Shown: piece after piece, positions 33,137-41,278 of the stretch | Layout: every line of letters begins with the position of its first letter | Position numbering within the stretch: position 1 is the stretch's first letter | Source: Myxococcales bacterium | GTDB lineage: Bacteria; Myxococcota_A; UBA9160; UBA4427 | Direction: 5' to 3' | DNA: 41,278 nt | Assembly: GCA_012959805.1 (NCBI GenBank) | Contig: DUCN01000042.1 | Span: forward strand, 1-41,278 | The notes under the pieces: generated by a model | What the model was told of the DNA's origin: nothing | The model's database searches: none | Seen by the model: the letters and a program-made list of their open reading frames with translations, nothing else | Program-made: the position numbers and the translations under genes

Positions 33137-34060
33137 TTAGTCGCCGCTGTCCGCGAAGGACATCAAGAGCTCACGGGTCCGGGTCCGGTCGGCGGGCGCT
33201 GGCGTGAACTCCGTCGCCGCAAAATCCGTCACACCCGCATCCGCGAGTTCGGACAACTTGCCCCGCACGAACGCCTCATCCCCAATCAACGCCACATCAC
33301 CGGGCCCATCCACACCCTCGCGATCGAACATCGCGCGGTAGGACGGGAGGTCTCCATAATGCGAGAGTAGTTTCGTCACAAGTCCGCGCATCGCATCGAC
33401 CTCATCCGTTACGCAGACGGGCAGAGTCGCGACAATCCGGGGATCGGGTCGCCCCGCCTCCTTGGCCGCTTCACGAAGAATCGGAGCAATGTGTTCGCGC
33501 ACCGTCTTGGGCCCAACCCAGGCCAGCGTCGTCCCCTGGGCCCGTGCACCGGTGACCCTAAGTGCCTGCGGACCTAACGCGGCGACGAGAACAGGACACG
33601 GCGTATCCGGCGCTTTGAAGACCTGCGCATGGCAGGAAAGAACCTCCCCTTCAAACGAAACCTTGCCGTCAGTAAGAAGCGGAATGAGAATCGAAAGGTA
33701 TTCGCGCAAATGTCGAATTGGTTTATCAAAACCAATCCCCAGTTCCTTCATCATCGATTCGTGGGAGAGACCAATGCCAAGGGTCAGCCGATTTCCAATC
33801 ACCGAGCGAACCGTAAGGACATGACCGGCAAGCGCGAGCGGATGGCGGGGAAATGTTGGAACGATCGCGGTTCCAAGCTCGATCTTCGGCACCCGCTCGC
33901 CAACGAATCCGAGAACACTGATCGCATCGAAGCCCCCCGTCGGATGCTCGGCCAGCCAGTAGCTGGTAAATCCATCCGCGGCGGCGCGCGCCGCATCCTC
34001 CGCGATCGCGTCGATCGACGCCTTCTGTACCAAACCCGTCCCGTTGATTCCCAATCGCAT
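33137..34060 (-). CDS. LLM-class flavin/F420-dependent oxidoreductase
   Basis: A 307-residue luciferase-like protein. SYWLAEHPTGGFDAISVLGF, ELGTAIVPTFPRHPLALAGH and NRLTLGIGLSHESMMKELG are typical, and GARAQGTTLAWVGPKTVREH follows. It is of the putative F420-dependent type, distinct from the one at 12466-13524 in sequence. It stands alone on the minus strand between the PF10118 remnant and the thiolase gene with 232 bp upstream. Substrate unknown. Confidence 0.9.
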   Translation of the reverse strand: MRLGINGTGLVQKASIDAIAEDAARAAADGFTSYWLAEHPTGGFDAISVLGFVGERVPKIELGTAIVPTFPRHPLALAGHVLTVRSVIGNRLTLGIGLSHESMMKELGIGFDKPIRHLREYLSILIPLLTDGKVSFEGEVLSCHAQVFKAPDTPCPVLVAALGPQALRVTGARAQGTTLAWVGPKTVREHIAPILREAAKEAGRPDPRIVATLPVCVTDEVDAMRGLVTKLLSHYGDLPSYRAMFDREGVDGPGDVALIGDEAFVRGKLSELADAGVTDFAATEFTPAPADRTRTRELLMSFADSGD

Positions 34061-34292
34061 TCTAACTGTCTCCCTCGTTTCTCTCGCCTCTTGATCGAGC
34101 CCTGAAGCCCGCTGCCCAGTCCGCGTTCGACAGGGCCAGCTGAAACGTAGTCCTCCCCGGTCTCATTGCCATTGCCTCGAGAGCCGACCGGCTGCGGGGT
34201 CTGCCTGGCTCGCTATTCTCCTCCTTCTCACGCCCCTCGGCCAACTCGCGCAATTTCGCGGAACCCGTTTTCAGAATCGAAGGAGATCTCCC

Positions 34293-35486
34293 ATGAGTCG
34301 CAAAGCATTTGTCATTGGTGTCGGTATGACCAAGTTCGAAAAACCCGGATCCAAGGAATGGGACTATCCAGACATGGGTCGCGAAGCCGGCGAACGAGCG
34401 CTCGCGGACGCCGGACTCAAAATCGATGACATCGAGCAAGCCGCCGTCGGATATTGCGCCGGGGACTCGACATGCGGACAGCGCGCCTTCTATGAACTCG
34501 GCACCACGGGCGTACCCATCTACAACGTGAACAATAACTGTTCGACGGGCTCGACCGCTCTTTTCATGGCCAAGCAATTCGTCGAGGGCGGACTCTCTGA
34601 ATGCACGATGGCGATGGGATTCGAAAAGATGGAGAAGGGCTCGCTCGGTGTGAAGTACACGGATCGAACGATGCCGATGGACAAGCATTTCAAGGTCATG
34701 GTCGAGGAACGAGGATTCGAACCCAAGGCGCCTGCCGCGCCACAGATGTTCGGAAACGCGGGCATCGAACACATGGAGCGCTACGGAACGACCGCAGAGC
34801 AATTCGCAAAGATTGCCTACAAGAACCACAAGCACTCGGTCAATAATCCCTATTCGCAATTCCGGGACGAATACACGCTCGAGCAGATCCTCGACGCGCC
34901 GACCATTTACGGCCCACTCACTAAGCTTCAATGCTGCCCGACCTCCGATGGCGGCGGCGCGGCCATCATTGCAAGCGAAGATTTCGTTCGTTCCCACGGC
35001 CTCGAAGATCAGGCCGTCGAGATCCTCGGACAACATATGTCGACGGACTTCGCGAGCACCTTCGACGAGAAGTCGATGATCAAGATGGTCGGATCGGACG
35101 TCACGAAGGCCGCCGCGCAGAAGGTGTATGAACAGGCGGGCTTCGGCCCCGAGAATGTGGACGTCGTCGAACTCCACGATTGCTTCAGCTGCAATGAAAT
35201 GATCACTTACGAAGCATTGGACCTCTGCGCGGAAGGCAAGGGTGGCGCATTCGTCGATGCCGGCGCGCAGACCTACGGCGGACAAGTTGTGGTCAACCCA
35301 TCCGGCGGACTGATCTCGAAGGGGCACCCACTCGGGGCAACTGGTCTCGCACAATGCGCGGAGCTGTGCTGGCAGCTACGAGGCGAAGCCGACGCAAGAC
35401 AGGTCGATGGCGCGAAGATCGCACTCCAACACAACCTCGGACTTGGCGGCGCGGCGGTCGTGACCATGTATCGCAAAATGCAGTAA
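34293..35486 (+). CDS. Thiolase family protein (SCP-x/lipid-transfer type)
   Basis: A 397-residue thiolase. The acyl-accepting Cys83 is in [12 protein letters not shown], the His of [12 protein letters not shown] and the [17 protein letters not shown] block are present. This layout is that of SCP-x or steroid-type thiolases rather than classical FadA, and members act on branched or sterol side-chain 3-ketoacyl-CoAs or have acyltransferase roles. It starts with a GAAGGAG site. It leads the plus-strand acyl-CoA set (hydrolase, two dehydrogenases, crotonase), though a 300-bp gap follows, so it may be on its own transcript. Confidence 0.92.
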   Translation: MSRKAFVIGVGMTKFEKPGSKEWDYPDMGREAGERALADAGLKIDDIEQAAVGYCAGDSTCGQRAFYELGTTGVPIYNVNNNCSTGSTALFMAKQFVEGGLSECTMAMGFEKMEKGSLGVKYTDRTMPMDKHFKVMVEERGFEPKAPAAPQMFGNAGIEHMERYGTTAEQFAKIAYKNHKHSVNNPYSQFRDEYTLEQILDAPTIYGPLTKLQCCPTSDGGGAAIIASEDFVRSHGLEDQAVEILGQHMSTDFASTFDEKSMIKMVGSDVTKAAAQKVYEQAGFGPENVDVVELHDCFSCNEMITYEALDLCAEGKGGAFVDAGAQTYGGQVVVNPSGGLISKGHPLGATGLAQCAELCWQLRGEADARQVDGAKIALQHNLGLGGAAVVTMYRKMQ

Positions 35487-35787
35487 CGCTGGCGGACCTC
35501 GAGCCTGACCCGTTACGTCTTAGTCGTTATGACTGAAGAGTCCGGCCGCGATGCCAGCAACGGGCCCCAGAATGCCCCTTCCGAGATGCCGACCATTAGT
35601 CGTCGTGGTCGCTACCAGTGCGTCTTCTGCCCGCCGAGCGCTTCGGCCAACTTAGCCATTTCGAGATGTAGCGCTTCCCAGGGCATGGTCGTATCCGTAC
35701 CCGCCAGCCCTATTGGCTCACGTTCTTTCCCTCCAAATAGTATCGAGCACGTTTCGCCACGAAGAAGCCTTCTAAGGAGAATTCGTA
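35487..35787. other. Intergenic stretch without a recognisable gene
   Basis: About 300 bp between thiolase and the small unknown gene. The minus strand has a short piece reading MPWEALHLEMAKLAEALGG, ending at a stop, which could be the tail of a lost gene but matches nothing I recognise. The last 20 bp hold the AAGGAG site of the next gene. Confidence 0.5.
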
Positions 35788-36093
35788 ATGGCGGAATCCG
35801 CAGCGTTCAGTCGCGCATTCTTCGCACTCGAGAACGAGGCGTCATTCAGTCGAAGCGAAGCGCGTGGCACGATTCGTCTAGCGCTCAAATGGGCTGGACT
35901 CGATGCGAAGAGCGTTACGGTCGAGCAGCTGCGGGTCGTGCTCGAACGCCTCCTCCCCATCGAACTCGAAAGGCGCGGCGTTCCCGAACCCGAAGCCGGC
36001 TGCCGGAAACTTTCCCGCGGCCTGACCCAGGTCGTGATCGACAGCGCGGAGGAAACTCCAGAACATGTCTTTAGTCGGCTCGGCGGAAGTTAG
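35788..36093 (+). CDS. Small protein of unknown function
   Basis: A 101-residue protein preceded by a good AAGGAG site. It is predicted mostly helical: FSRAFFALENEASFSRSEAR, LALKWAGLDAKSVTVEQLRV and LERLLPIELERRGVP. No metal motif, signal peptide or transmembrane segment. The codon use and start site support a real gene. It lies between the thiolase and alpha/beta hydrolase genes in a consistent plus-strand run, so a role in the acyl-CoA set is possible but unproved. Confidence 0.7.
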   Translation: MAESAAFSRAFFALENEASFSRSEARGTIRLALKWAGLDAKSVTVEQLRVVLERLLPIELERRGVPEPEAGCRKLSRGLTQVVIDSAEETPEHVFSRLGGS

Positions 36094-36173
36094 TTAGTAT
36101 CCTGTAGAATACGTCGCGTGACGTCAGGGTTTCAGATCCTGGAACCGACAAAATCACCGACACAGGATTCCCG

Positions 36174-37004
36174 TTGAGCGAACTCCAAAGAAATGGCGCA
36201 CGACTGCATTACAAAGTGTCGGGCATCGGACCGCCCGTCCTCTTTACCCACGGCTTCGCGGGCACTTCGCGGATCTGGCAGGGCCAGAGCGTCGCCCTCG
36301 CCTCGCGAAATACGATCATTGCCTGGGATATGCGGGGACATGGCAGATCGCGCGTCGTCGGGGACGACTCCATCGGTGGCGAAGGCTCCATCGGTGGCGA
36401 AGGCTCCATCGGTGGCGAAGGCTCCATCGGCGATGAATGTCTCTTCAGTGTGGATGAGACCCTCGATGACATGGCCGCGATTCTCGATCACCTCGGCCAT
36501 GAACGCGCAGTCATCGGAGGCCATTCCCTCGGTGGCTACATGGCGCTGGCCTTCTATCAGAAATATCCCGAACGAGTTCGCTCGCTCCTCCTCCTCGCAA
36601 CCGGTCCCGGATACAGGAGTGATGAAGCGCGCGCGGAGTGGAACACGATGGCGAAAGGACTGGGCCAGCGTATCGAGAAGTACGGCCTCGAGGAATTAAA
36701 GAAACTCGATCGCAGCATGGATCCCGATGAGCACGAATCGGCTCTGGAATTAGCCCGAGCCGCAAGAGGCATGCTCGTTCAAAGAAATAGCCAGATCATC
36801 GATTCCCTCCCCAACATTCGTATACCCACGCTCGTCGTCGTCGGCAAAAAGGATCGCCAGTACGTCGCGGCCTCAGATTACATGGTCGAAAAGCTCCCGA
36901 ACGCCGAATTGGTTTCGATCCCCAATGCAGGCCACGCCGTCAATCTCCATCAGCCCGAACTTTTCAATCGTGCCGCTCAAAAGTTCCTCGACCGAGTCGA
37001 ATAA
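36174..37004 (+). CDS. Alpha/beta hydrolase with an expanded 6-residue repeat
   Basis: A 276-residue hydrolase starting at a TTG (36174) with AGGA about 9 nt before. The oxyanion region is THGFAG, the nucleophile Ser118 is in GGHSLGGYM, the acid is likely in VVGKKDRQY, and the His is in NAGHAVNLHQPE. Between MRGHGRSRVVGD and LFSVDETLDDM lies SIGGEG repeated three times plus SIGDE (residues 66-88), encoded by an 18-bp tandem repeat; most homologues have only a few residues there. Likely an esterase or thioesterase in the acyl-CoA set, which is inference. The repeat may vary in length between strains. Confidence 0.9.
   Translation: MSELQRNGARLHYKVSGIGPPVLFTHGFAGTSRIWQGQSVALASRNTIIAWDMRGHGRSRVVGDDSIGGEGSIGGEGSIGGEGSIGDECLFSVDETLDDMAAILDHLGHERAVIGGHSLGGYMALAFYQKYPERVRSLLLLATGPGYRSDEARAEWNTMAKGLGQRIEKYGLEELKKLDRSMDPDEHESALELARAARGMLVQRNSQIIDSLPNIRIPTLVVVGKKDRQYVAASDYMVEKLPNAELVSIPNAGHAVNLHQPELFNRAAQKFLDRVE
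36368..36430 (+). repeat. 18-bp tandem repeat inside the alpha/beta hydrolase gene
   Basis: Three perfect copies of CTCCATCGGTGGCGAAGG at 36368-36421 and a half copy to 36430. The 18-bp unit keeps the frame and adds Ser-Ile-Gly-Gly-Glu-Gly each time. Identity between copies suggests recent expansion by slippage. Confidence 0.92.
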
Positions 37005-37067
37005 CATCGAATCGGCCACCGAGCCTGCCGAGTCCTTCTAATCCGCGAATCCCATGGAGACAGTCCA

Positions 37068-38159
37068 TTGAACTTGAAGCCTGATGAGGATCTCGAACTG
37101 ATTGCCGACACCGCGAAGCGGTTCGGGCAAGAAATCCTGGCGCCCAAGATGCGCGAAGCCGAAGCACAGCGATGCATCGATGACGAGACCCGTAGCGCCT
37201 TTCAAGAGATCGGCCTGGGCAGCCTCGAATGGCCCGAGGACGCTGACGGCGCCGGCCTCGGTTGCGTCGCACGCGTACTCGTCAATGAAGAACTCGGCGC
37301 AGCCGACGCGGGCGCGGCGATCGCGCTGGACGAGTTCGGCCCCGCCCTTTATCCGATTCTCGAGATGGAGGGCGACATTCACTCGCTCACGCGCCCCGAC
37401 TCTTCCCGCGCCGCCGACGGAGGAGCGAATGCACGCACACTCCTCGTGACGAACTTGGACGGAAATGTTCAATTCGAAAAAGATCGCGTGAGTGGGCTCA
37501 TCCCCTGGGTCCCGGCCAATGAAGCGGATTCGATCGTTGTCTTGGCCGGAGAGCGGGCCGCAATCTTGCGCAGCGGATTCAGCTTCGATCCGATCCGAGG
37601 CGCTGGTCTTCGCGCGGCCGGGGCCAGCGAACTTCGCATCGTGGACGCAGAAGCCCAGAGCCTGCTTGTCGATAAAACTGGTGCCGGCCGAGTTCGTGCC
37701 CGCGCGCGGCTCTATGTCGCATCCTTGATGCTAGGCGTAATGCGGGCCGCCTGTGACTTTTCCCGGGACTACGCGGTAGAACGCAAGGCCTTTGGCAAAC
37801 CCATTGGCCACCACCAGGCCCTCGCCTTCTTGATGACCGATATGCAGATGGCGCTCGACGGCGCGAGACTCCTCGTACACGACGCCGCGTGGCGAATCGA
37901 CCGGGGGCTTCCCTGCGAGAGCGCGGCCGCATCGGCCTACGCTGAATGCATCGATGCCTCACGTTTGATCGGACCGAGCGGTGTTCAGATTCTCGGCGGG
38001 CACGGATTCATGGCGGACTACCCCGTCGAAAAACACATGCGTGAAGGACGCGCGCTCGGGTTGTTATTCGGGGGTTTCGACGCAGCGGTCGAGGAGGCCG
38101 GTCGCCTGGTTTGCGCGAGTGATGCACCAGTTGAGATCGGTATCGGGGGAGCGGTCTAA
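37068..38159 (+). CDS. Acyl-CoA dehydrogenase-like subunit, possibly non-catalytic
   Basis: A 363-residue acyl-CoA dehydrogenase-fold protein starting at TTG 37068 with GGAGA before it. VERKAFGKPIGHHQALAFLM and VQILGGHGFMADYPVEKHMR are recognisable, but the middle flavin-contact block is weak and the C-terminal segment reads MREGRALGLLFGG where active enzymes have the catalytic-Glu block (EGTGQIQR in the next gene). Its TAA overlaps the ATG of that gene by 1 nt. Adjacent pairs of this kind form alpha2beta2 dehydrogenases in sterol side-chain degradation, where one subunit lacks the base. A heteromeric enzyme is therefore inferred. Confidence 0.85.
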   Translation: MNLKPDEDLELIADTAKRFGQEILAPKMREAEAQRCIDDETRSAFQEIGLGSLEWPEDADGAGLGCVARVLVNEELGAADAGAAIALDEFGPALYPILEMEGDIHSLTRPDSSRAADGGANARTLLVTNLDGNVQFEKDRVSGLIPWVPANEADSIVVLAGERAAILRSGFSFDPIRGAGLRAAGASELRIVDAEAQSLLVDKTGAGRVRARARLYVASLMLGVMRAACDFSRDYAVERKAFGKPIGHHQALAFLMTDMQMALDGARLLVHDAAWRIDRGLPCESAAASAYAECIDASRLIGPSGVQILGGHGFMADYPVEKHMREGRALGLLFGGFDAAVEEAGRLVCASDAPVEIGIGGAV

Positions 38160-39328
38160 TGGATTTTCAGCTTGATCAAGAAACTCGAGATTCGCTCGAG
38201 GCGTTAAAGGTCTGGGGAAGAGACGTCGTTCGCCCCGTCGGACTCGAAGCGGACCGCCAGGCGCGGCCGATCCCGGTCGACGACCCCTATTTTGATCTTT
38301 GTCTCGAACGCGGAGATGGCCGAACCCATTGGCGGCCCGAGGGCGGAGCGAAATCGGACAAACGACGCTCGACACTTTCGCGACTGCTCTTGTCAGAAGA
38401 GTTCGCCTACTGGGATCGTGCCGTGATGATCGCCAACCCCGGACCCGGCCTGCCGGAACTCAGCGTCATCGGCGGCGGCACAGAAGAACAAAAGGAGCGC
38501 TTCCTGCTTCCCTTCGTGAACCCGGATCGCCCCCGGTGGGCTTGCTTTGCGATGACCGAACCCGGAGCCGGTTCGGATGCCGCGGCGATCGCCACCAAAG
38601 CACAGAAAGACGGAGACGGCTGGATCCTGAATGGTGCGAAATGTTTCATCGGATCGGCGTCGCGCTCGGACTGGATTCTCGTCCAGGCCACCGTGGACAT
38701 CACGAAGGGCCGCGCAGCCCAGCGCGCATTCTTCGTCGAGCAGGGCGTCGAGGGACTCGGCCCCTTCAAGGTCGAGAAGAAGATGGGCCTCAAGGCATAC
38801 GAGTCTGCTTCATTCAGTCTCGAGAATGTTCGAGTGCCGGCGGCGAATCTTCTCGGCGGAGAAGATCGATACGAAAAGAAGGCCGGCTTCAAGACCGCCA
38901 TGTCGACCTTCAATGCCGGACGCCCGGTCATCGCGGCCAATGCGGTCGGAATCGCCAGAGCGGCGCTCGATGAAATGATTCGATTCGCAAGGCAACACGA
39001 CCTGCTCGGCGACAACCGGGTGCGGGATCGAATCGAAGCCATCTCTCGCAAGGTCCGCATGGCCCGACTGGTGTGCCTCCGGGCCGGCCAGCTAGCCGAC
39101 GAACAGCGGCCCAACATCGTCGAAGCCTCGATGTCCAAAGCACTGGCCGCAGAGGTCGCGCAAGAGGCGACATCCCATGGACTCGAGTTGATCGGCATCG
39201 CAGGCGGCCGCGGCGATCATCTGATCGAGAAACTCTACCGAGACGCCAAGGCCATGGATATCGTCGAGGGCACTGGACAAATTCAGCGCATGATCATCGC
39301 GCGAAGCCTGGTCGGCCTGCCCCGCTAA
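38159..39328 (+). CDS. Acyl-CoA dehydrogenase
   Basis: A 389-residue enzyme. CFAMTEPGAGSDAAAIATKA is the flavin and substrate contact block, NGAKCFIGSASRSDWILVQA follows, and AKAMDIVEGTGQIQRMIIAR holds the C-terminal catalytic block with Glu. It begins 1 nt inside the stop of the preceding dehydrogenase-like gene, which points to translational coupling and likely a shared complex. It catalyses alpha,beta-dehydrogenation of an acyl-CoA with electrons passed to ETF. The crotonase at 39390 would act next. Confidence 0.94.
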   Translation: MDFQLDQETRDSLEALKVWGRDVVRPVGLEADRQARPIPVDDPYFDLCLERGDGRTHWRPEGGAKSDKRRSTLSRLLLSEEFAYWDRAVMIANPGPGLPELSVIGGGTEEQKERFLLPFVNPDRPRWACFAMTEPGAGSDAAAIATKAQKDGDGWILNGAKCFIGSASRSDWILVQATVDITKGRAAQRAFFVEQGVEGLGPFKVEKKMGLKAYESASFSLENVRVPAANLLGGEDRYEKKAGFKTAMSTFNAGRPVIAANAVGIARAALDEMIRFARQHDLLGDNRVRDRIEAISRKVRMARLVCLRAGQLADEQRPNIVEASMSKALAAEVAQEATSHGLELIGIAGGRGDHLIEKLYRDAKAMDIVEGTGQIQRMIIARSLVGLPR

Positions 39329-39389
39329 CCAACCTGCGAAGTTCGTGACCCCGAACGGATGACCCCACTTGATCAATAGGAGAGCCCAG

Positions 39390-40196
39390 ATGACCGACGT
39401 TGCATCAACTACGATCCTCTCACGAACACAGGAAGGCGACCTGTCCGTCGAGATCGGCGGCGACTACGTCACCACCGTTGAAATCTGCCGCCCTCCAGAA
39501 AACTTTTTTGATCAAGCGTTGATCCGCGGCTTGGCAGACATTTTCGAGGCCCTGGATGCGGACGATCGCTGTCGCGCCGTGGTCTTGTGTGCAGAGGGAA
39601 AACATTTTTGTGCGGGCGCAAATTTTGCGAGCGACCGTTCGGCGGTCGATGATGGAAGTGGACTGCATCTCTATGACGAAGCCGTGCGGCTCTTCTCGAC
39701 GCACACGCCGGTCGTCGCCGCCATCCAGGGTGCGGCCATCGGCGGCGGATTGGGACTTGCCCTTTTCTCTGATTTTCGAGTCGCCACGCCGGAGTCACGC
39801 TTCAGCGCCAATTTCGCACGCCTGGGATTTCACCAGGGCTTCGGTCTGAGCGTCACTCTCCCACGTCTCATCGGACTCCAGGCCGCTATGGACCTGCTCT
39901 ATACGGGTCGACGTGTACGCGGCGAGGAAGCCCACGCGTTGGGACTCTGCGATCGAATCACCCAAGCCGAGGACCTTCGAGTGGCAGCCCATGACTGGGC
40001 CGTTGAGATCGCGACCTCCGCTCCGCTGGCGATTCAATCCATTCGCGAATCCCTGCGCGGCGACCTGGCGGCTGAAATCCGCGCGGCCACCGATCGCGAA
40101 AAAGCCGAACAGGAACGACTGCAGAAGACCGACGACTTTCGCGAAGGAATTCGCGCCATGAGTGAGCGAAGACGGCCAGACTTCAAGGGCCGCTAG
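39390..40196 (+). CDS. Enoyl-CoA hydratase/isomerase (crotonase) family protein
   Basis: A 268-residue crotonase from the ATG at 39390, chosen for its AGGAG site; a TTG 21 nt upstream is weaker. KHFCAGANF and GAAIGGGLGLALFSDFRVAT are the CoA-binding and oxyanion segments. In classical hydratases the next block reads Pro-Glu, giving a catalytic Glu; here the region is SANFARLGFHQGFGLSVTLP, with Asn-Phe at that place. The reaction may therefore be isomerisation, hydrolysis or another crotonase chemistry rather than simple hydration. It follows the dehydrogenase pair by 61 bp. Confidence 0.9.
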   Translation: MTDVASTTILSRTQEGDLSVEIGGDYVTTVEICRPPENFFDQALIRGLADIFEALDADDRCRAVVLCAEGKHFCAGANFASDRSAVDDGSGLHLYDEAVRLFSTHTPVVAAIQGAAIGGGLGLALFSDFRVATPESRFSANFARLGFHQGFGLSVTLPRLIGLQAAMDLLYTGRRVRGEEAHALGLCDRITQAEDLRVAAHDWAVEIATSAPLAIQSIRESLRGDLAAEIRAATDREKAEQERLQKTDDFREGIRAMSERRRPDFKGR

Positions 40197-40287
40197 TCGC
40201 CGGGGCGAGACGAACTCGCGCAGGCTGATAGACTTCGATAAATGTTAGCGCCACGGATCACAGCGCTGAATCGACTGGAGAGTCAGT

Positions 40288-41278
40288 ATGGACGTTGGAA
40301 TTCAAGTCATCTTCTCATCTTTTGGTACTGACGCGCCCGATTCACAGGTCTACTCGGAAGAAATCAGACTCTGTCTGTTGGCCGAGGATCTTGGCTATGA
40401 CGTCGTCTGGCCGGTCGAACATCATTTCAACGACTACTCGTTCTGTCCGGACAACATCCAATTCCTCAGCTACTTGGCGGGTCGAACCAGCAGCATCGAC
40501 CTCGGAACGGCTGCAGTCATCCTGCCCTGGAACGAGCCGCTTCGCGTCGCCGAGAAAATCGCGATGCTCGACGAACTCTCGGATGGACGCGTGCGCTTTG
40601 GAATGGGCCGCGGACTTTCCCGGCGTGAGTACGAACCGTTCCGCGGAATCGAGATGGATGAATCACGCGGGCGTTTCGATGAAGCTGCACCAATGATTCT
40701 CGAAGCACTCGAGACGGGTTTCATCGAAGGCTCGGGCTCCTTCTACCCCCAGCCGCGAACGGAACTTCGACCGCGACCCACCCGAACCTTCAAGGGCCGA
40801 ACCTATGCCGTGGCCAACTCTGCCGACTCCGTCGAAATCGCCGCCGAGATCGGCGCACGCATGATCATGTTCGCCGAACGCGCCTGGGATTCCCGAATGG
40901 TCGGCATCCAACGTTATCGCGATCAGTTCAAGGAACATCATGGCCTAGAAGCACCGCCGCTACTGACATGCGACTTCATCTACTGCGACGAAAACGCGGC
41001 ACGAGGCGAAGAACTCGCCGACCAATATCTGGCGTCCTATCTCGGGTCTTTGCTCGACCACTACGAACTCATGGGCGAGCATTTTTCCAAGCTCGTCGGA
41101 TATGAAGGCTACGGAAAGAACGCAGAGATGATGCGGGCCATTGGGGAATCCGGATTTTTGAAGGGCTTCAAGGCCGCGAACGCTTATGGCACGCCGGACC
41201 AAATTCTCACTTCCCTCGAAACGCGTCACAAGGTCCTGGGAAGCTTCGAGGAGTCAACGTCCTTTCGGTTCGGCGGAA
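40288..41278 (+). CDS. LLM-class flavin-dependent oxidoreductase (partial, runs off the window)
   Basis: About 330 residues are present from an ATG preceded by GGAG, and the frame is still open at the right edge. It reads DVGIQVIFSSFGTDAPDSQV, VVWPVEHHFNDYSFCPDN, IDLGTAAVILPWNEPLRVAE and SDGRVRFGMGRGLSRREYE, all typical of bacterial luciferase-like monooxygenases. It is probably FMN-dependent, more like alkane- or ketone-type LLM enzymes than the two F420-like copies. It continues the plus-strand acyl-CoA run 91 bp after the crotonase. Confidence 0.9.
   Translation, partial: MDVGIQVIFSSFGTDAPDSQVYSEEIRLCLLAEDLGYDVVWPVEHHFNDYSFCPDNIQFLSYLAGRTSSIDLGTAAVILPWNEPLRVAEKIAMLDELSDGRVRFGMGRGLSRREYEPFRGIEMDESRGRFDEAAPMILEALETGFIEGSGSFYPQPRTELRPRPTRTFKGRTYAVANSADSVEIAAEIGARMIMFAERAWDSRMVGIQRYRDQFKEHHGLEAPPLLTCDFIYCDENAARGEELADQYLASYLGSLLDHYELMGEHFSKLVGYEGYGKNAEMMRAIGESGFLKGFKAANAYGTPDQILTSLETRHKVLGSFEESTSFRFGG

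Noticed and set aside
34062..35354. Long minus-strand open frame (430 codons) opposite the thiolase
   Set aside because: Shadow of the thiolase gene caused by its codon bias; no recognisable protein motif or start site.
1..41278. CRISPR arrays, tRNA or rRNA genes and prophage segments
   Set aside because: No regularly spaced repeats, cloverleaf-like segments, rRNA sequence or phage structural genes were seen by eye.

Overview
The window (about 41.3 kb, moderately GC-rich) reads as a chromosomal piece of an uncultured, lipid- and xenobiotic-degrading, mostly aerobic bacterium. The gene mix points to one of the former deltaproteobacterial or Binatota/Myxococcota-like lineages: amidohydrolases, LLM flavin/F420 oxidoreductases, acyl-CoA dehydrogenases, TauD and phytanoyl-CoA dioxygenases, DUF1214, a lysoplasmalogenase-like YhhN protein, and an aldehyde:ferredoxin oxidoreductase. 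That placement is inferred from gene content; there is no rRNA, tRNA or phylogenetic marker in the window.

Main result: four genes contain an in-frame UGA where their families carry a catalytic or metalloid-binding Cys or Sec, and protein homology continues in the same frame past the UGA. They are an ArsM-like arsenite methyltransferase (5036-5818), a glutathione peroxidase (19332-19805, minus), a GrdB-like reductase with a Sec-Pro-Val-Cys motif (21998-22900, minus), and a SelW/Rdx-like protein with a Cys-x-x-Sec motif (24424-24639). Each UGA is followed by a 6-8 bp hairpin whose loop begins 17-21 nt downstream, as expected of a bacterial SECIS. A routine gene caller would truncate or miss all four. 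No Sec machinery (selA, selB, selC, selD) lies in the window.

Layout. 1-3424 (minus): SDR, amidohydrolase, TetR regulator and a second amidohydrolase cut by the window edge. 3622-4146: an IS3-type transposase start fused to a decayed CBS-domain gene. 4500-5818 (plus): lipoprotein and Sec-ArsM. 6173-11619 (minus): DUF1214, SIMPL, a GPH-type transporter and a TauE-like permease, with gene remnants between them. 12466-17901: LLM oxidoreductase, MFS transporter, SlyX-like protein, His-tailed DMT transporter and a diiron protein. 18017-19293: divergent MarR regulator and methyltransferase sharing a palindrome. 19332-22900 (minus): GrdB-like selenoprotein, type-B esterase lipoprotein and selenoprotein GPx. 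23120-24639 (plus): acyl-CoA dehydrogenase followed by SelW. 24688-29997 (minus): AOR plus MoaD-like protein, nitroreductase, then TauD, ABA4-like and PNPOx-like genes. 30108-34060: YhhN, sulfotransferase-like protein, PhyH dioxygenase and a second LLM enzyme. 34293-41278 (plus): a probable acyl-CoA degradation set with thiolase, small unknown protein, alpha/beta hydrolase, two coupled acyl-CoA dehydrogenases, crotonase and an LLM oxidoreductase cut by the window edge.

Second theme: the gaps between intact genes hold at least nine recognisable remnants (CBS, DUF2867-like, DUF1330, transglutaminase-like, TauD, ArsI/CadI, MBL-fold, HAD phosphatase, PF10118-type). Most have lost an internal block while keeping both ends, and also carry stops or frameshifts. 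This suggests ongoing decay by internal deletion next to well-preserved neighbours.
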